Positions 53,198 through 61,947 of a stretch of DNA of 64,000 bases are shown here, one piece after another (positions within the stretch are counted from its first letter, which is position 1; each line of letters opens with the position of its first letter). The position numbers and the translations under genes were made by a program. Under the pieces are notes generated by a model. It did not search any database. It was not told the origin of the DNA and was given only the letters and a program-made list of their open reading frames with translations. The DNA lies in the NCBI RefSeq assembly GCF_001570865.1, contig NZ_BCSM01000005.1:80335-144334 (forward strand). The letters are read 5' to 3'. Source of the stretch: Rothia kristinae NBRC 15354 (GTDB taxonomy: Bacteria > Actinomycetota > Actinomycetes > Actinomycetales > Micrococcaceae).

Positions 53198-53986
53198 TCA
53201 GCCGCGGGCGTCGATGGGCCCGATGGACAGCTGCTGGACCTGCGCATCGGCGCAGGCCGGCAGGGACAGGGCGACGTCGAGGCTGCCTTCCGAGTCCGGG
53301 GCGTGCACCCGCAGCCCGGCGGCGCTGGTGCGGGAGCACTGCTGCCCGTACAGCTCCGGCTGGGTGCTGCGCAGGATCGCCTGCGCGCTGCGGCCCGGTC
53401 GCAGGCGCGTGGCCTCCCCGGTCTGCTCGCTGGCCGGGATCGCCGGCGCGCCCAGCATCGCCCCGGAGTCGTCGATGAAGGAGACCTCGGGGTATCCGGA
53501 CAGCGTGCAGTCCCGGTCGGAGCTGTTGGTGAAGCGCACGGCGTAGGTCGCGGATCCGGCGGCCCCGCCGGTGGAGCTGACCTGCACGTTCAGGTCCCCG
53601 GTGGCGCACCGGCCGGAGGCTTCGGCGGTCTCCGGGGCGGCGGAGACGCTCGGCGCGGGGGCCGCGCTCAGGTGGGCGGACGCCGTCGGAGAGGCCGCCG
53701 GGGCGGGGGTCGCGCTCGCCGTCGGGGCGGACGGGGCCGCCGTCGGGGCCTGCGCGGCGGTGGTGGGGGACCCGCTCGATGACGGGGCGGCGGCCTGGGA
53801 ACCGGATCCGGTGGGGGCCGCCGCGACGGTGCCGGTGGGGTGCGCGGAGGCCGTCGGTGCGGAGGCGGCGGCGGAGGATCCGGCGGAGCCGCCCGTCGCG
53901 TCCTCGGCCGAGCAGCCGCCGAGCAGCAGGCCCGCCGCGATCAGGGCGACGGCCGCGCGCCGCCGGGAGGTGAAGGGTGCGTTCAT
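53198..53986 (-). CDS. DUF4232 lipoprotein
   Basis: A 262-residue exported lipoprotein. The signal peptide ends in LLLGGCSAE (lipobox Cys ~25). A ~95-residue Ala/Ser/Pro/Thr linker follows, suited to spanning the cell wall. The C-terminal DUF4232 domain (~125-262) is beta-rich with conserved cysteines (RCATGDL, RDCTLSGYPEVSF, GQQCSRT, LPACADA) likely forming two disulfides. The function of DUF4232 is unknown; it is widespread in actinobacteria. It lies 26 bp downstream of the ferredoxin gene on the same strand, possibly co-transcribed. Confidence 0.87.
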   Translation of the reverse strand: MNAPFTSRRRAAVALIAAGLLLGGCSAEDATGGSAGSSAAASAPTASAHPTGTVAAAPTGSGSQAAAPSSSGSPTTAAQAPTAAPSAPTASATPAPAASPTASAHLSAAPAPSVSAAPETAEASGRCATGDLNVQVSSTGGAAGSATYAVRFTNSSDRDCTLSGYPEVSFIDDSGAMLGAPAIPASEQTGEATRLRPGRSAQAILRSTQPELYGQQCSRTSAAGLRVHAPDSEGSLDVALSLPACADAQVQQLSIGPIDARG

Positions 53987-54012
53987 GCGGGGGAGGGGTC
54001 GGGGACGGGGGA

Positions 54013-54333
54013 TCACATACCCGGTTTCAGGGTCACGGTCGCCCCGTCCAGGCCCTCGTGGTATTCGGTCTGGCAGGACAGCCGGGAGTACTCGGTGGCG
54101 ACGTCGTCGATCATCTCCAGCAGGTCCTCCTCCTCCTCGGTGCGCTCCCCGCCGGCCGGGTAGTGCTGCGGGTCCAGGAAAGCGTGGCAGGTGGCGCAGG
54201 AGGCGTTGCCGCCGCAGGTGGCCAGCACCGGGTACTGGTTCTTGTGCAGGCACTCCAGGAGGGTCTGGTTCTCGGTCCACTCGACGTCGCGGGCCTCGCC
54301 GGCTTCGTCCACCACGGTGATGTTGATGCTCAC
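54013..54333 (-). CDS. [2Fe-2S] plant-type ferredoxin
   Basis: A 106-residue soluble electron carrier. Cluster cysteines are in ATCGGNASCATCHAFLD (C-x5-C-x2-C) with the fourth in SRLSCQTEYHEG. The C-terminal segment and C-x5-C-x2-C spacing fit adrenodoxin/putidaredoxin-like ferredoxins that serve oxygenases or P450s. The start is GTG 54333 (VSINITVVDEAGE); no partner reductase or oxygenase lies in the window. It is divergent from the NgoMIV-family gene across a 287-bp spacer in which I see no defined operator. Confidence 0.92.
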   Translation of the reverse strand: MSINITVVDEAGEARDVEWTENQTLLECLHKNQYPVLATCGGNASCATCHAFLDPQHYPAGGERTEEEEDLLEMIDDVATEYSRLSCQTEYHEGLDGATVTLKPGM

Positions 54334-54620
54334 TTGCTCTCCAGGGTCGATGCGTTCAGGCCGCGCCCGGTGCGCGTCGGTGCCTCGGGCGGGGCAGTCC
54401 GCGACGTCGGGCGTGCGGCCCGGGCCTTCCGGGCCAGTGTAGTGCGGGCCCGCGTCGCCGGAGAATCGGCTGGGTCACGGGAGAGGGCTGCCCGAGCCCG
54501 AGCGGCAGCCGGGGCTGTCTCCGGCTGAGGGCTGTGCGCCGGTACTCCGTCGGGGCACCGGGTACTGTGTGCATGGCCCCGGGAGAACACCGGGAGCCGA
54601 CGGTAAGAGGAGGAGCCACC

Positions 54621-55835
54621 ATGGCCGGCAGGCGCCGCAGGTCCACCGAGCAGACCGAGGGGCAGGAGCAGTTCCTGTTCTCCCTGGACCTCGCCGAGTT
54701 CGCCGAACCCGCCGGCGGGAACGCCGACGCACAGACCGCCGTCCAACAGCCCTCGGCCCCGCAGCGGCCGGCCGACGTCGCCCCTTCCGTGATGCCCGCG
54801 CAGGCCCCTGGTTCGGGCGTTTCGGGTCCGGAGACTTCGGGTCCGGAGGCCCCGCGCCCGGCCGACGTCGTCGGAACGGCAGCGGAGGCCGAACCCCACG
54901 AGGAGGCCATGACCCGCGCGGAGCGGGCCGCCTCTCGACGTCAGGGCCCCGAGTATCTGCTGGATAGGGCCCGGCGGGTCTTCCACCGCGCCCTGATCGA
55001 CGAGCGGGTCCTGGTGACCCGTCCGGGCTCCGGGGTGCCCTCCAACGCGGACACCGGCTCGGGCTCGAGCCTGCGCTACGCCCGGGCGATCGCGGAGGGC
55101 ATCGGGGCGGTGGAGGCCCACCCACGCTCCCCGGGGCATTCCGCGGGCCGCAGCTTCGAGCGGGCCGTGGCCGCGTACCTGCAGGCGGTGCTGCAGGCCC
55201 TGGACGGGATCCGGCCCGGGGAGTGGACGGTGCGCCGGCTGGGCGATCGCGGGGCCGATGGCACCATCCGGGACGCCTCGGAGATCTTCGAGCAGTACGA
55301 GCACCTGGCCGCGCTGCGCGAGATCGTGGAGGGCAGCCGGGACCTGCGGGCCGTCCTGGGGGCGGAGGCGGAGCTGCTGGCCCCCGACGTCGTCGTGATG
55401 CGCTCGCCGCTGTCCGATCGGGACCTCAACGCCGTGACCCGCCTGGTGGATCCGCTGGGCCCATTGGCCTCGGCCAGCCCCCTGCGCTCCGCGGTGCAGC
55501 CCAAGCCGCTGCTGCACGCGGTGGTCTCCTGCCGGTGGACGCTGCGCAGCGATCGGGCCCAGCAGGCCAAGGCGGAGGCGCAGCAGCTGATCCGCAACCG
55601 CCGCGGCCGGGCCCCGCACCTGGTGATGGTCACGGGCGAGCCGATGCCCTCGCGCCTGGCGGCTGTCGCCCTGGGCACGGGGGAGCTGGACTGCGTCTAC
55701 CACTTCGCGCTGCACGAGCTGATGGACGCCATCGACCCCGCGGTGGATCCGGCCGGTGCGGAGCTGATGCACACGATGGTGCAGGGCCGCCGCCTGCGCG
55801 ACATCTCCGACCTGCCCCTGGACCTGGCGATCTGA
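54621..55835 (+). CDS. NgoMIV-family type II restriction endonuclease, catalytic Lys replaced by Arg
   Basis: A 404-residue protein. A ~100-residue low-complexity N-terminal extension is followed by the NgoMIV_RE domain, whose enzyme cuts GCCGGC as a tetramer. Diagnostic blocks are LLAPDVVVMRSPLSD (metal Asp ~256), SCRWTLRSDRAQQAKAEAQQ and RGRAPHLVMVTGEPMPSRLA, then GTGELDCVYHFAL. In NgoMIV the active site is Asp140, Lys187 (SxK) and Glu201 fourteen residues on. Here Ser-Cys-Arg occupies the SxK (Arg ~305) with Glu at +14 retained. CGG to AAG needs two changes, so this is not a single-base error. No methyltransferase is adjacent. The ATG follows AAGAGGAGGAG. The enzyme may be inactive, repurposed, or protected by a distant methylase. 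Confidence 0.85.
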   Translation: MAGRRRRSTEQTEGQEQFLFSLDLAEFAEPAGGNADAQTAVQQPSAPQRPADVAPSVMPAQAPGSGVSGPETSGPEAPRPADVVGTAAEAEPHEEAMTRAERAASRRQGPEYLLDRARRVFHRALIDERVLVTRPGSGVPSNADTGSGSSLRYARAIAEGIGAVEAHPRSPGHSAGRSFERAVAAYLQAVLQALDGIRPGEWTVRRLGDRGADGTIRDASEIFEQYEHLAALREIVEGSRDLRAVLGAEAELLAPDVVVMRSPLSDRDLNAVTRLVDPLGPLASASPLRSAVQPKPLLHAVVSCRWTLRSDRAQQAKAEAQQLIRNRRGRAPHLVMVTGEPMPSRLAAVALGTGELDCVYHFALHELMDAIDPAVDPAGAELMHTMVQGRRLRDISDLPLDLAI

Positions 55836-55951
55836 GCGCCCGACGTCGTCCGCCCGTCTCTGACCCGCCCTCGCCCAGAACGTGCGGTCTCGCGCCGTCG
55901 TGAGGGCCCCGCGCGGAGTGGACTGCGGCGGAATCCGCCCCGGAACGCGAA

Positions 55952-55983
55952 GAAGCCCCGTCACCAGGTGGTGACGGGGCTTC
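55952..55983. terminator. Bidirectional hairpin between the NgoMIV-family gene and tRNA-Arg
   Basis: A 14-bp perfect stem, GAAGCCCCGTCACC paired with GGTGACGGGGCTTC, and a 4-nt loop. It sits 8 bp past the tRNA-Arg 3' end (minus strand) and about 120 bp past the restriction gene. Confidence 0.8.
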
Positions 55984-55988
55984 CGATG

Positions 55989-56064
55989 TGGTGCGCCCGA
56001 AGGGATTCGAACCCCCAACCTTCTGATCCGTAGTCAGATGCTCTATCCGTTGAGCTACAGGCGC
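55989..56064 (-). tRNA. tRNA-Arg (anticodon ACG), CCA encoded
   Basis: The acceptor pairs GCGCCTG with CGGGCGC and discriminator A is followed by encoded CCA. The D-arm is GCTCAACGGATAGAGC. The anticodon loop CTACGGA carries ACG (complement of 56029-56031). The T-arm is TTGGGGGTTCGAATCCC-like. An ACG anticodon implies A34-to-inosine editing, as usual in bacteria. The 56065-56515 interval to pckG holds no gene I can support; a TACGCT -10-like hexamer is visible near 56367. Confidence 0.96.
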
Positions 56065-56515
56065 CTGGTCCGCGATCACGAGCGCCGAAGCGCTCGCTCG
56101 AACCAGATACCAGCGTACACGCGCCCCCGGGTTCGCGCCAATCGCCGGGCTGTGACCTCGGTTGCAGAGCGCGATCAGAGTGCGAGCAGCTCCCACGCAG
56201 ACCACCCGGGGAACCGGCCCGCTCCCACTCGCACCCCCGCGCCGGTCGTCAGGCTGACCCCGCGTGCAGAGCGTGAGAGGCCCGCACGTCCAGTGGCGTC
56301 AGGACCCACCCAGAGCCTCGACGTCGTCGCCGTGTCACGTGTGCCGCAGCCCCGGGCGTTCCGGGTTACGCTGGTCCCATCACACGGGCTCCCACCCGCG
56401 TGGCTGCGTCGTCCCCTCTCTCCGATGGATCGCTGCCGTGGCCACACCGGGAGAGCGCCGAACACAACGAAGTGCGTGATGGCCCGACGTGCGGGCCGGA
56501 CCTGAAGGGAATCTC

Positions 56516-58372
56516 ATGACTGACAACGTCGTCGGAACCAGCGGCCTGGAGCCGGCCGTGCGCGAGGCGCTGGAGAACGCGCCCACCACGCACCGGCACC
56601 TGCTGGAGTGGGTGCGGGAGGTCGCCGAGCTCACCCAGCCGCGGCAGCTGCACTGGGTGGACGGTTCCCGGCAGGAGTGGGATCGGCTGACCACCGAGCT
56701 GGTCGACGCCGGGACGTTTGTGCGCCTGGCCGAGGAGAAGTTCCCCAACTCCTTCGCCGCGTTCTCCGATCCGGAGGATGTGGCCCGGGTGGAGGAGCGC
56801 ACCTACATCTGCACCGAGACCGAGGAAGGCGCGGGCCCCACCAACAACTGGATGGATCCGCAGCAGATGCGCGGGATCCTCACGGAGAAGTTCCGCGGGG
56901 CGATGCGCGGGCGGACCATGTACGTGATCCCCTTCGTCATGGGGCACCTGGATGCGGCCGAGCCCCGCTACGGGGTGGAGATCACCGATTCCGCGTACGT
57001 GGTGTGCTCGATGCGCATCATGGCGACCATCGGCTCGGAGGTCCTGGAGAAGATGACCCGGCAGGACGCGTTCTTCGTGGAGTGCCTGCACTCCGTCGGC
57101 GCGCCCCTGGCCGACGGCGAGCAGGACGTGCCGTGGCCGTGCAACCCGGAGAAGTACATCGTGCAGTTCCCGGAGAAGCGGGCCATCTGGTCCTTCGGGT
57201 CCGGGTACGGCGGCAACGCGCTGCTGGGCAAGAAGTGCTACGCCCTGCGCATCGCCTCCGCGATTGCCCACGACGAGGCGTGGCTGGCCGAGCACATGCT
57301 GATCCTGAAGGTCACGGACCCGCAGGGGGAGGTCCACTACATCTCCGGTGCCTTCCCGTCGGCCTGCGGGAAGACGAACTTCGCGATGATCCACCCGACG
57401 GTGGAGGGCTGGTCCGCGGAGATGGTCGGGGATGACATCTCCTGGATCACCTTCGATGCCGAGGGGCGCCCGCGCGTGATCAACCCGGAGGCCGGGCTGT
57501 TCGGCGTCGCCCCCGGCACCGGCTGGTCCACCAACCCCAATGCGATGCGCGCGGTGGCCGCGGGCAACACGATCTTCACCAACGTGGCGCTGACCGACGA
57601 CGGCGGGGTCTGGTGGGAGGGCATGACCGACGAGGTCCCGGAGCACCTGACGGACTGGACCGGTCAGGACTGGACCCCGGATTCCGGTCGGCCGGCCGCG
57701 CACCCGAACTCCCGGTTCTGCACGCCCATCGACCAGGTGGACATGCTCGCCCCGGAGTACCACGACCCGGAGGGCGTGCCGCTGTCCGCGATCATCTTCG
57801 GCGGGCGCCGCAAGACCACGGTGCCGCTGGTCTCGGAGTCCTTCGACTGGGAGCACGGGGTGTTCCAGGGGGCGACGCTGTCCTCGGAGACCACGGCCGC
57901 GGCCAAGGGCCAGGTGGGCGTGGTGCGCCGGGATCCGATGGCGATGCTGCCGTTCATCGGCTACAACGCCGGGGACTACCTGCACCACTGGCTGGACATC
58001 GCGCAGCAGCACGGCGAGCAGAACATGCCGCGGATCTTCTACGTCAACTGGTTCCGCCGCACCCCCGACGGCGGGTTCGCGTGGCCGGGCTTCGGGGAGA
58101 ACTCCCGGGTGATCCAGTGGATCGTGCAGCGGCTCAACGGCACCGGCGGCGGCCAGGAGACGCCGGTGGGCGTGGTCCCGACCCCGGAGGATCTGGACCT
58201 GGACGGGCTGGATGCCGACCCGGAGGACGTGGCCGCGGCCCTGCGGGTGGATGCCGAGGAGTGGAGGAAGGAGCTGCCCGGGATCGACGAGTGGCTGGAG
58301 AAGCTCGGGGACCACGTGCCGCCGCAGATCCGCGAGCAGCGCGAGGCCCTGGCCCGGCGCCTGGGCGCCTGA
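56516..58372 (+). CDS. pckG: Phosphoenolpyruvate carboxykinase (GTP)
   Basis: A 618-residue cytosolic enzyme converting oxaloacetate and GTP to PEP and CO2, the entry to gluconeogenesis. GTP-class markers are [35 protein letters not shown], the P-loop with hyper-reactive Cys in [30 protein letters not shown]-like [26 protein letters not shown] and [22 protein letters not shown]. Length is typical. The ATG at 56516 has GAAGGGA upstream, and the long preceding intergenic region suggests its own regulated promoter. It is monocistronic; nsrR follows 146 bp later. Confidence 0.98.
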   Translation: MTDNVVGTSGLEPAVREALENAPTTHRHLLEWVREVAELTQPRQLHWVDGSRQEWDRLTTELVDAGTFVRLAEEKFPNSFAAFSDPEDVARVEERTYICTETEEGAGPTNNWMDPQQMRGILTEKFRGAMRGRTMYVIPFVMGHLDAAEPRYGVEITDSAYVVCSMRIMATIGSEVLEKMTRQDAFFVECLHSVGAPLADGEQDVPWPCNPEKYIVQFPEKRAIWSFGSGYGGNALLGKKCYALRIASAIAHDEAWLAEHMLILKVTDPQGEVHYISGAFPSACGKTNFAMIHPTVEGWSAEMVGDDISWITFDAEGRPRVINPEAGLFGVAPGTGWSTNPNAMRAVAAGNTIFTNVALTDDGGVWWEGMTDEVPEHLTDWTGQDWTPDSGRPAAHPNSRFCTPIDQVDMLAPEYHDPEGVPLSAIIFGGRRKTTVPLVSESFDWEHGVFQGATLSSETTAAAKGQVGVVRRDPMAMLPFIGYNAGDYLHHWLDIAQQHGEQNMPRIFYVNWFRRTPDGGFAWPGFGENSRVIQWIVQRLNGTGGGQETPVGVVPTPEDLDLDGLDADPEDVAAALRVDAEEWRKELPGIDEWLEKLGDHVPPQIREQREALARRLGA

Positions 58373-58518
58373 GCCGCGGCCCGACGACGGCGGCTGGCCG
58401 CTGCCGCTAGGATGGACCGCATGCCGATGACGGGGTCCGGGAATCGAGGAGTCGGTTTCCGGGCCCCGTCGTCGTGTCCGGTGCGGCGGATCAGGACCAG
58501 GGGGAGGAGGCCGCGCAG

Positions 58519-58980
58519 ATGAAGCTGACCGCGTTCTCCGACGTCGGGCTGCGGGTGATGATGCTGCTGTCCGGGGTGCCGGAGGGCTCCAAGCTGACCA
58601 CCCACGAGCTGGCCGACGGGGTGGCCACCCCCTATAACCACGTGGCCAAAGCCGTGGCGCGCCTGAGCGGGCTGGGGCTGGTGCAGGCCACCCGCGGGCG
58701 CTTCGGCGGGGTGCGGATCACCGAGGCCGGACGCCGGGAGTCCGTGGGCCACCTGCTGCGGGAGCTGGAGGGGGACCAGCCGATGGTCGAGTGTGAGGCG
58801 CCCGACGGCGAGTGCCCCCTGAACCACCTGTGCTCCCTGCGCGGGGTTCTCAACCGGGCGCGCGAGGCCTTCTACGCGGAGCTGGACGCCGTGATCATCT
58901 CCGAGCTGCCGCATTCCCGACAGATGGGCCCGGTCATGGTGCAGCTGGGCCTGCGCCCCCCGCAGGACGCCCTCGCCTGA
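58519..58980 (+). CDS. nsrR: NsrR-type nitric-oxide-sensing Rrf2 regulator
   Basis: A 153-residue Rrf2-family repressor. The winged helix spans ~1-80 (FSDVGLRVMMLLSG, LTTHELADGVATPYNHVAKAVARLSGLGLV, RGRFGGVRIT). Iron-sulfur ligands match Streptomyces NsrR: Asp8 plus three cysteines at 92, 99 and 105 (CEAPDGECPLNHLC). Nitrosylation of such clusters releases DNA and derepresses flavohaemoglobin. The downstream gene is hmp, 265 bp away with its own upstream region, so control of hmp is expected. I do not see a clear NsrR palindrome; the intervening sequence contains repeat C1. Confidence 0.93.
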   Translation: MKLTAFSDVGLRVMMLLSGVPEGSKLTTHELADGVATPYNHVAKAVARLSGLGLVQATRGRFGGVRITEAGRRESVGHLLRELEGDQPMVECEAPDGECPLNHLCSLRGVLNRAREAFYAELDAVIISELPHSRQMGPVMVQLGLRPPQDALA

Positions 58981-59024
58981 CCCTTCCCGGGGCGCGCGCG
59001 GGTTCGGGACCCTCCCGCCTCACC

Positions 59025-59147
59025 GCGACCCGGCGCTCTCGTTCCCACCCTTGCGCGAGACGGCGCTTTCGTTCCCAGAAAAGCCAGATTCGGGAACCGG
59101 AGCGCCGGCTCGGTGAAGCCGGTGCACCGGAGCGCCGTCTCGGTGCG
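59025..59147. repeat. Family C palindromic repeat block, copy C1
   Basis: Two forward units resembling GACCCGGCGCTCTCGTTCCC (59025-59047, 59055-59077) are followed by two inverted units (59091-59115, 59125-59147). The block lies between nsrR and hmp. Confidence 0.85.
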
Positions 59148-59245
59148 CGCCGTCGGCCCCGCCCCGCAAGGGCGCCATCCCCGACATATTCAGCATCTCC
59201 CGTGCTAGTTTTGAAGGGCATCCCATCACCGGAGGAAGGAGCCCC

Positions 59246-60448
59246 ATGCTCTCCGAGAAGTCCCGCCCCGTCGTCGAGGCGACCCTGCCCGTCATCGCCG
59301 AGCGGATCCCGCACATCACGCCGGTGTTCTACCGGGACATGTTCGCCGCCCGTCCGGACCTGATGGACGGCATGTTCTCCCGCTCCTCGCAGCTGGAGGG
59401 CACCCAGCCGCGGGCGCTGGCCGGGTCCATCGCGGTGTTCGCGCAGTGGATCGTGCAGCACCCGGATTCGTACCCGGAGGAGGTGCTCTCCCGGGTGGCC
59501 CACAAGCACGCCTCGCTGGGGCTGCGCCCGGAGGAGTACCCGACCGTGTACCGGTACCTGTTCGGGGCGATCGCGAAGGATCTGGGGGAGGCAGCCACCG
59601 AGGAGGTCGTGGCGGCGTGGACCGAGGTGTACTGGCTGATGGCCGACGCCCTGATCGCCCTGGAGAAGGGGCTCTACGCCGTGCAGGCCAATGACGTGAT
59701 GCGCGCGCCGTTCCGCTTGGTGCGCCGGGTGCGGGCCGCCGACGACGTCGCGGACCTGACCTTCGAGCCGGCCGACGACACCCCGATGACCCCGGCTCAG
59801 GCCGGGCAGTACGTCTCGATCTTCTGCCGCGCCGAGGACGGTCTGCTGCAGCCGCGCCAGTTCACCCTGCTGCCCAGTGAGCCGGGGCAGCGGCGCATCG
59901 CGGTCAAGCTGGACCCGGCGGGGGAGATGACCCCGATCATCCTGGACAAGCTGACCGAGGGGGACGTCATCGAGATCTCCAACCCGTACGGGGATGTGAC
60001 GCTGGGCGGTTTCGGGGACGACGGCGACGGTCCGCTGTGGCTGTTCTCGGCCGGGATCGGCGTGACCCCGATGATCGCGTTCGTCTCCGAGCTGGTGCGC
60101 CAGGGCTCCCAGCGGGAGGTGACGGTGGTGCACACCGCGCGGGATTTCGCCTCCTGGCCGCTGCGCGAGGAGCTGGCGGAGCTGGTGGCCCGCCTGCCGC
60201 ACGGCCGGCTGATCTCCTGCACGACGGCGTCGGCGGAGGGAGACCACGCCGGGCGCGTGCGGGTGCCCGAGCTGGACGTGCCGGCCGACGCCGTGGCGTA
60301 CCTGTGCGGGCCGCTGCCGTTCATGAAGGACGTGCGCTCGCAGCTGGTCGACGCCGGCGTGCCGGGCCAGCGCATCCGCTACGAGATCTTCGGCCCGGAC
60401 CAGTGGATGCTGCACGACCAGGCCCGCGAGGAGCCGGCCGCGGCCTGA
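59246..60448 (+). CDS. hmp: Flavohaemoprotein / nitric oxide dioxygenase
   Basis: A 400-residue enzyme converting NO and O2 to nitrate with NAD(P)H. The globin domain is ~1-137 with proximal His in SRVAHKHASLGL and the B10-type Tyr in ITPVFYRDMF. The FAD-binding domain is ~150-255 (LQPRQFTLLPSEPG: the RxYS/T-like motif reads RQFT). The NAD domain is ~260-395 (LWLFSAGIGVTPMIAFVSEL, AYLCGPLPFMKDV). The final YEIFGPDQW is the family C-terminal signature. The start follows GGAGGAAGGAG. It is paired with nsrR upstream and flanked on both sides by family C repeat blocks. Confidence 0.97.
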   Translation: MLSEKSRPVVEATLPVIAERIPHITPVFYRDMFAARPDLMDGMFSRSSQLEGTQPRALAGSIAVFAQWIVQHPDSYPEEVLSRVAHKHASLGLRPEEYPTVYRYLFGAIAKDLGEAATEEVVAAWTEVYWLMADALIALEKGLYAVQANDVMRAPFRLVRRVRAADDVADLTFEPADDTPMTPAQAGQYVSIFCRAEDGLLQPRQFTLLPSEPGQRRIAVKLDPAGEMTPIILDKLTEGDVIEISNPYGDVTLGGFGDDGDGPLWLFSAGIGVTPMIAFVSELVRQGSQREVTVVHTARDFASWPLREELAELVARLPHGRLISCTTASAEGDHAGRVRVPELDVPADAVAYLCGPLPFMKDVRSQLVDAGVPGQRIRYEIFGPDQWMLHDQAREEPAAA

Positions 60449-60480
60449 GCGGACGCCCGTCGTCCTTCTCCCTCCCGCAC

Positions 60481-60602
60481 CGACCCGGCGCTCCCGTACC
60501 CACCCGGGCAGCGACCCGGCGTTCTCGTTCCCAGAAGCGCGATTTTCGGGAACGAGAGCGCCGGGTCGGCGAAGAGCCTGCAGGGGAGCGCCGGGGTCGG
60601 CG
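60481..60602. repeat. Family C palindromic repeat block, copy C2
   Basis: Forward units at 60481-60502 and 60511-60533 (the second includes GTTCTCGTTCCCA); inverted units at 60547-60570 (CGGGAACGAGAGCGCCGGGT) and 60582-60602. It follows hmp and precedes the truncated hsdM. The inner arms pair almost perfectly. Confidence 0.88.
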
Positions 60603-60664
60603 CGGCGGAGCCTCTACACTGGGGGAGTCCCCATGATCCCCGCCACCACCGTCGAGGTCTCATC

Positions 60665-60850
60665 TTGTTTAACCACGCCTCCTTCATCCGAGGTGCCGCG
60701 GACATCCTCCGCGGTACGTACAAGCAGCACGAGTACGGGGATGTGATCCTGCCGTTCACGGTGCTCTTCCGCCTCGATGCGGTGCTGGAGGCCATCCCTG
60801 ATGTCCTACATCATAAGCAGACGCACGTCGGTTTGATGATGGATATGTAA
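60665..60850 (+). pseudogene. hsdM: Truncated N-terminus of type I restriction methyltransferase HsdM
   Basis: Only 61 residues remain, from TTG 60665 (GAGG upstream, with a TACACT -10-like box at 60614). The first ~42 are unmistakably HsdM N-terminal domain: [40 protein letters not shown]. The family usually has LRRLD where this has LFRLD. At about 60795-60810 similarity ends and base composition falls abruptly from GC-rich to about 40% GC by eye; the frame then closes at TAA 60850. No hsdS, hsdR or remainder of hsdM follows. The type I system was therefore interrupted or replaced by the low-GC segment, and the fragment cannot methylate DNA. Confidence 0.87.
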
Positions 60851-60924
60851 TTTCTTATATTACTTCTATGTCCAGAAAGTAACCGAGCTCAAGTTGCATT
60901 TAATACGATCGGGGAGTGTTATTA

Positions 60925-61395
60925 GTGATTAACTGGGAAATCTTATTATCGGGATCTAACGAAAGATTTAAAAATGTTGTGAAACTTCTGATTTCAGGAT
61001 ATATTCTAGCGACTGTCTTGTCAGTTGTGGGTATTGGTAATTCTGGGGTTACAAACATGGCAAGCGCTGTGCAGTTTTTTAAACTTTTTGCATTAAGCGA
61101 TTGGATAAGGGATACATATGAAACTCTCGGTTCCGGGTATCCAAACCTTGCTCTTTTTCTAATTCTCTTGGTTTGGGCCATCCTGTCATGCCTAACTCTC
61201 TTCGGAACGTATCGACAACAGACCCCGACGACTCTCATGTCTAATGCGGATATTTCAGCAGCTTTAGTTTTGTCCCTATGGATAGACCTCGCCTCGTCGG
61301 GAAAAATTTTGAACCTCGGATTCGTTTTAATAATTGGGACTCTTGTGTGCATTTTATTTAAGTGTGGGAAGGAGAGTTTTTTGTGGCAATATTAG
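60925..61395 (+). CDS. Small integral membrane protein in the low-GC segment
   Basis: A 156-residue protein I do not recognise. Four hydrophobic segments are visible: LLISGYILATVLSVVGIGNS, LALFLILLVWAILSCLTLFG, ISAALVLSLWIDLAS and LGFVLIIGTLVCILF, separated by short polar loops. GTG 60925 is preferred because GGGGAG lies 8 nt upstream; GTG 60916 is too close to that site. Codon use (many TTA, TTT, AAA) differs sharply from all neighbours, showing recent transfer. Its 3' end overlaps the next small gene by 13 bp in another frame, so the two are probably co-translated. An immunity or phage-defence membrane effector is conceivable from location, but nothing in the sequence proves it. Confidence 0.65.
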   Translation: MINWEILLSGSNERFKNVVKLLISGYILATVLSVVGIGNSGVTNMASAVQFFKLFALSDWIRDTYETLGSGYPNLALFLILLVWAILSCLTLFGTYRQQTPTTLMSNADISAALVLSLWIDLASSGKILNLGFVLIIGTLVCILFKCGKESFLWQY

Positions 61396-61505
61396 GATTC
61401 CTGGTGTCACCATTATACTTCTTGATCGCACCGTTGCTATGGTTTGCCAGTCCCGATAACCCAGATCGTGTAGACGGAGCTGTTGCGCAGCGTCCTGACG
61501 CCTGA
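61383..61505 (+). CDS. 40-residue single-span membrane peptide
   Basis: Starts at GTG 61383 with a strong GGAAGGAGAG ribosome site 7 nt upstream. The peptide is one hydrophobic helix (VAILGFLVSPLYFLIAPLLW) followed by a short charged tail ending QRPDA. It overlaps the end of the four-helix protein gene. Size and topology resemble small toxin or modulator peptides, but no family is recognised. The ribosome site, the overlap and the hydrophobic pattern are the reasons for accepting so short a gene. Confidence 0.55.
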   Translation: MAILGFLVSPLYFLIAPLLWFASPDNPDRVDGAVAQRPDA

Positions 61506-61947
61506 TCCGGTTGTCTACTGGACGACCTGGTCCGATGGACTCAAGGTCTAAAATCTAAAATCAAAATCTACGCGCAGGTGGCTCACGTGTGGCCTGGAGT
61601 GATAATGATGGTGTTACTATTGCACAGATTGCGAAGACTTATATAGTACATGGATGCCTTTTGTAATCAACTCTTTGCACTTGGGGTGTTCCCATGTTCC
61701 CTTTGATTCCTTCCCTTCGAGCCCTCTCTCCGTCAGCGTGAGCTAGGGTTGCAAATAATCGAGATTTTCAAATAAGCCTATCTTGAAACACTTTAAAACC
61801 CAGGCTGTCTGATTATGTTTGAAAGTATCACTTTCATGGGTCTGGATGGCCGCTTCCTGAGGATCGCTGATCAGCATTATATCGCCAAAGCCAACATGGA
61901 GCGCTCTCTGTTCAAATCTGATCCTTTGTGTCGGATTCGGGAATAAA

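Noticed and set aside
56100..56515. Fourth palindromic repeat family between tRNA-Arg and pckG
   Set aside because: GAGTGCGAGC- and GCTCCCACTCGCAC-like segments are suggestive but matches are short and there is only one locus in the window.
58981..59245. NsrR operator before hmp
   Set aside because: Expected from gene order, but I could not find a convincing 8-1-8 or 11-1-11 dyad; the visible inverted sequences belong to repeat family C.
60900..61352. 150-codon minus-strand frame in the low-GC segment
   Set aside because: Opposite the four-helix membrane protein, which has a ribosome site, hydrophobic pattern and a coupled downstream gene; the antisense frame has none.
61815..61946. 43-codon ATG frame before the fic remnant
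   Set aside because: No ribosome site and no recognisable feature; could be chance in AT-rich DNA.
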